Assembly: GCA_003339415.1 (NCBI GenBank)
Contig: PDHQ01000052.1
Coordinates: forward strand, 124,001-188,000
DNA: 64,000 bases
Source of the DNA: Ophiocordyceps camponoti-saundersi (nom. inval.)
Taxonomy: Eukaryota; Ascomycota; Sordariomycetes; Hypocreales; Ophiocordycipitaceae
Direction of reading: 5' to 3'
Shown piece by piece: positions 63,590 to 64,000 of the stretch. The translations under genes were made by a program, and so were the position numbers. The notes beneath the pieces are model-generated. The model had not been told where the DNA came from and ran no database searches. It worked only from the letters and a program-made list of their open reading frames with translations. Positions within the stretch are counted from its first letter, which is position 1. The number at the start of each line of letters is the position of its first letter.

Positions 63590-63890
63590 TATTAGATATT
63601 ATCTCTCTATACCTTTTTATATTTACTATATAATATATATATAGAAGATAGCACAGATATAAGGAAGCCTCTAATAAAATATATATTACTACCTAAGTTA
63701 TGCCTCGTATAACTTAGGAGGTAGGAGGTAGCTTAGATAAGAAGAAGGAGGGTATAGAAGTAGAGTATTATCTAGCTATATAGCTGCTCTTCCTTATACG
63801 ATAAAGGAAGGGTATCTATCTCTAATTATACTTAATTTAGGTTACCTTTGCTTTCTCTTACTTATACGTACGTATAAAAACTACTTAATA
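63590..63890 (+). repeat. 3' LTR of copy A', 301 bp
   Basis: It starts TATTAGATATTATCTCTC, ends CTACTTAATA, and is followed by ACTAT, the right target duplication. Confidence 0.95.
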
Positions 63891-63895
63891 ACTAT

Positions 63896-64000
63896 AAAGC
63901 TATATAAGAAATTATAACTTATTATATAAAGCTACGCTAATACTAATAAGGCTATTATATTTACTTAATCTCTTATAATTCTATAAATAAGCTAAAAACT
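63896..64000. other. Flanking host sequence, no gene
   Basis: It continues the segment left of copy A' (50577-50807) after removal of the element. AT-rich; nothing recognised. Confidence 0.5.

Overview
This 64 kb window is a gene-free, AT-rich block of heavily mutated transposable elements. It looks like a repeat-induced point mutation (RIP) compartment of a filamentous ascomycete (Pezizomycotina); the genus cannot be told. CA and TG dinucleotides are almost absent. Retrotransposon proteins can still be followed by eye in single reading frames, with TAA/TAG at expected Gln, Arg or Trp positions, Cys/His changed to Tyr, and catalytic Asp/Glu changed to Asn/Lys. No intact host gene is visible, and the few open frames of 60-90 codons are low-complexity remnants.

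Layout. 1-787: the end of a minus-strand Copia element (301-bp LTR family) inserted in a second Copia, whose integrase, RT and RNase H remnants run to about 3.9 kb. 4.8-12.9 kb: decayed sequence holding two full-length tRNA-headed SINEs (596 and 597 bp, each with a long perfect target-site duplication), two copies of a 508-bp LTR, and the 5' part of a Gypsy-like element 'D' (LTR plus gag). 13-17.7 kb: repeat family 'E' and decayed Ala/Pro/Asp-rich open frames. 17.7-22.7 kb: a minus-strand chromodomain Gypsy. 22.7-25.2 kb: a second E copy, two copies of a short repeat 'X' (one of them not mutated by RIP) and a 210-bp direct repeat. 26-31.7 kb: a plus-strand Gypsy (gag zinc knuckle, RT, RNase H). 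From 31.7 kb to the end: a second copy of D, apparently the host of a deep nest.

The nest is resolved by exact LTR lengths and target duplications: Copia-301 copy A (33982-41250, GCTAT), a solo 508-bp LTR (41665-42172), X3 (42690-42872), E3 (42998-44221, 13-bp repeat), Copia C with 416-bp LTRs (44291-50571, ATTTT/ATTTC), and Copia-301 copy A' (50808-63890, ACTAT). Copy A' is itself interrupted by a 1.86 kb TPRT-type insertion (about 53796-55650) and by a complete, apparently non-autonomous 508-bp-LTR element (59222-62881, ATTTC) that carries a perfect (TAA)n tract of about 185 bp.

The most interesting pattern is a group of otherwise unlike elements (0.6 kb SINE, 1.2 kb E3, 1.86 kb insertion) that share a 3' terminal sequence and carry long target duplications. 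This suggests mobilisation by one unseen LINE reverse transcriptase. Names such as Copia-301, LTR-508, D, E, I and X are labels for this annotation only.
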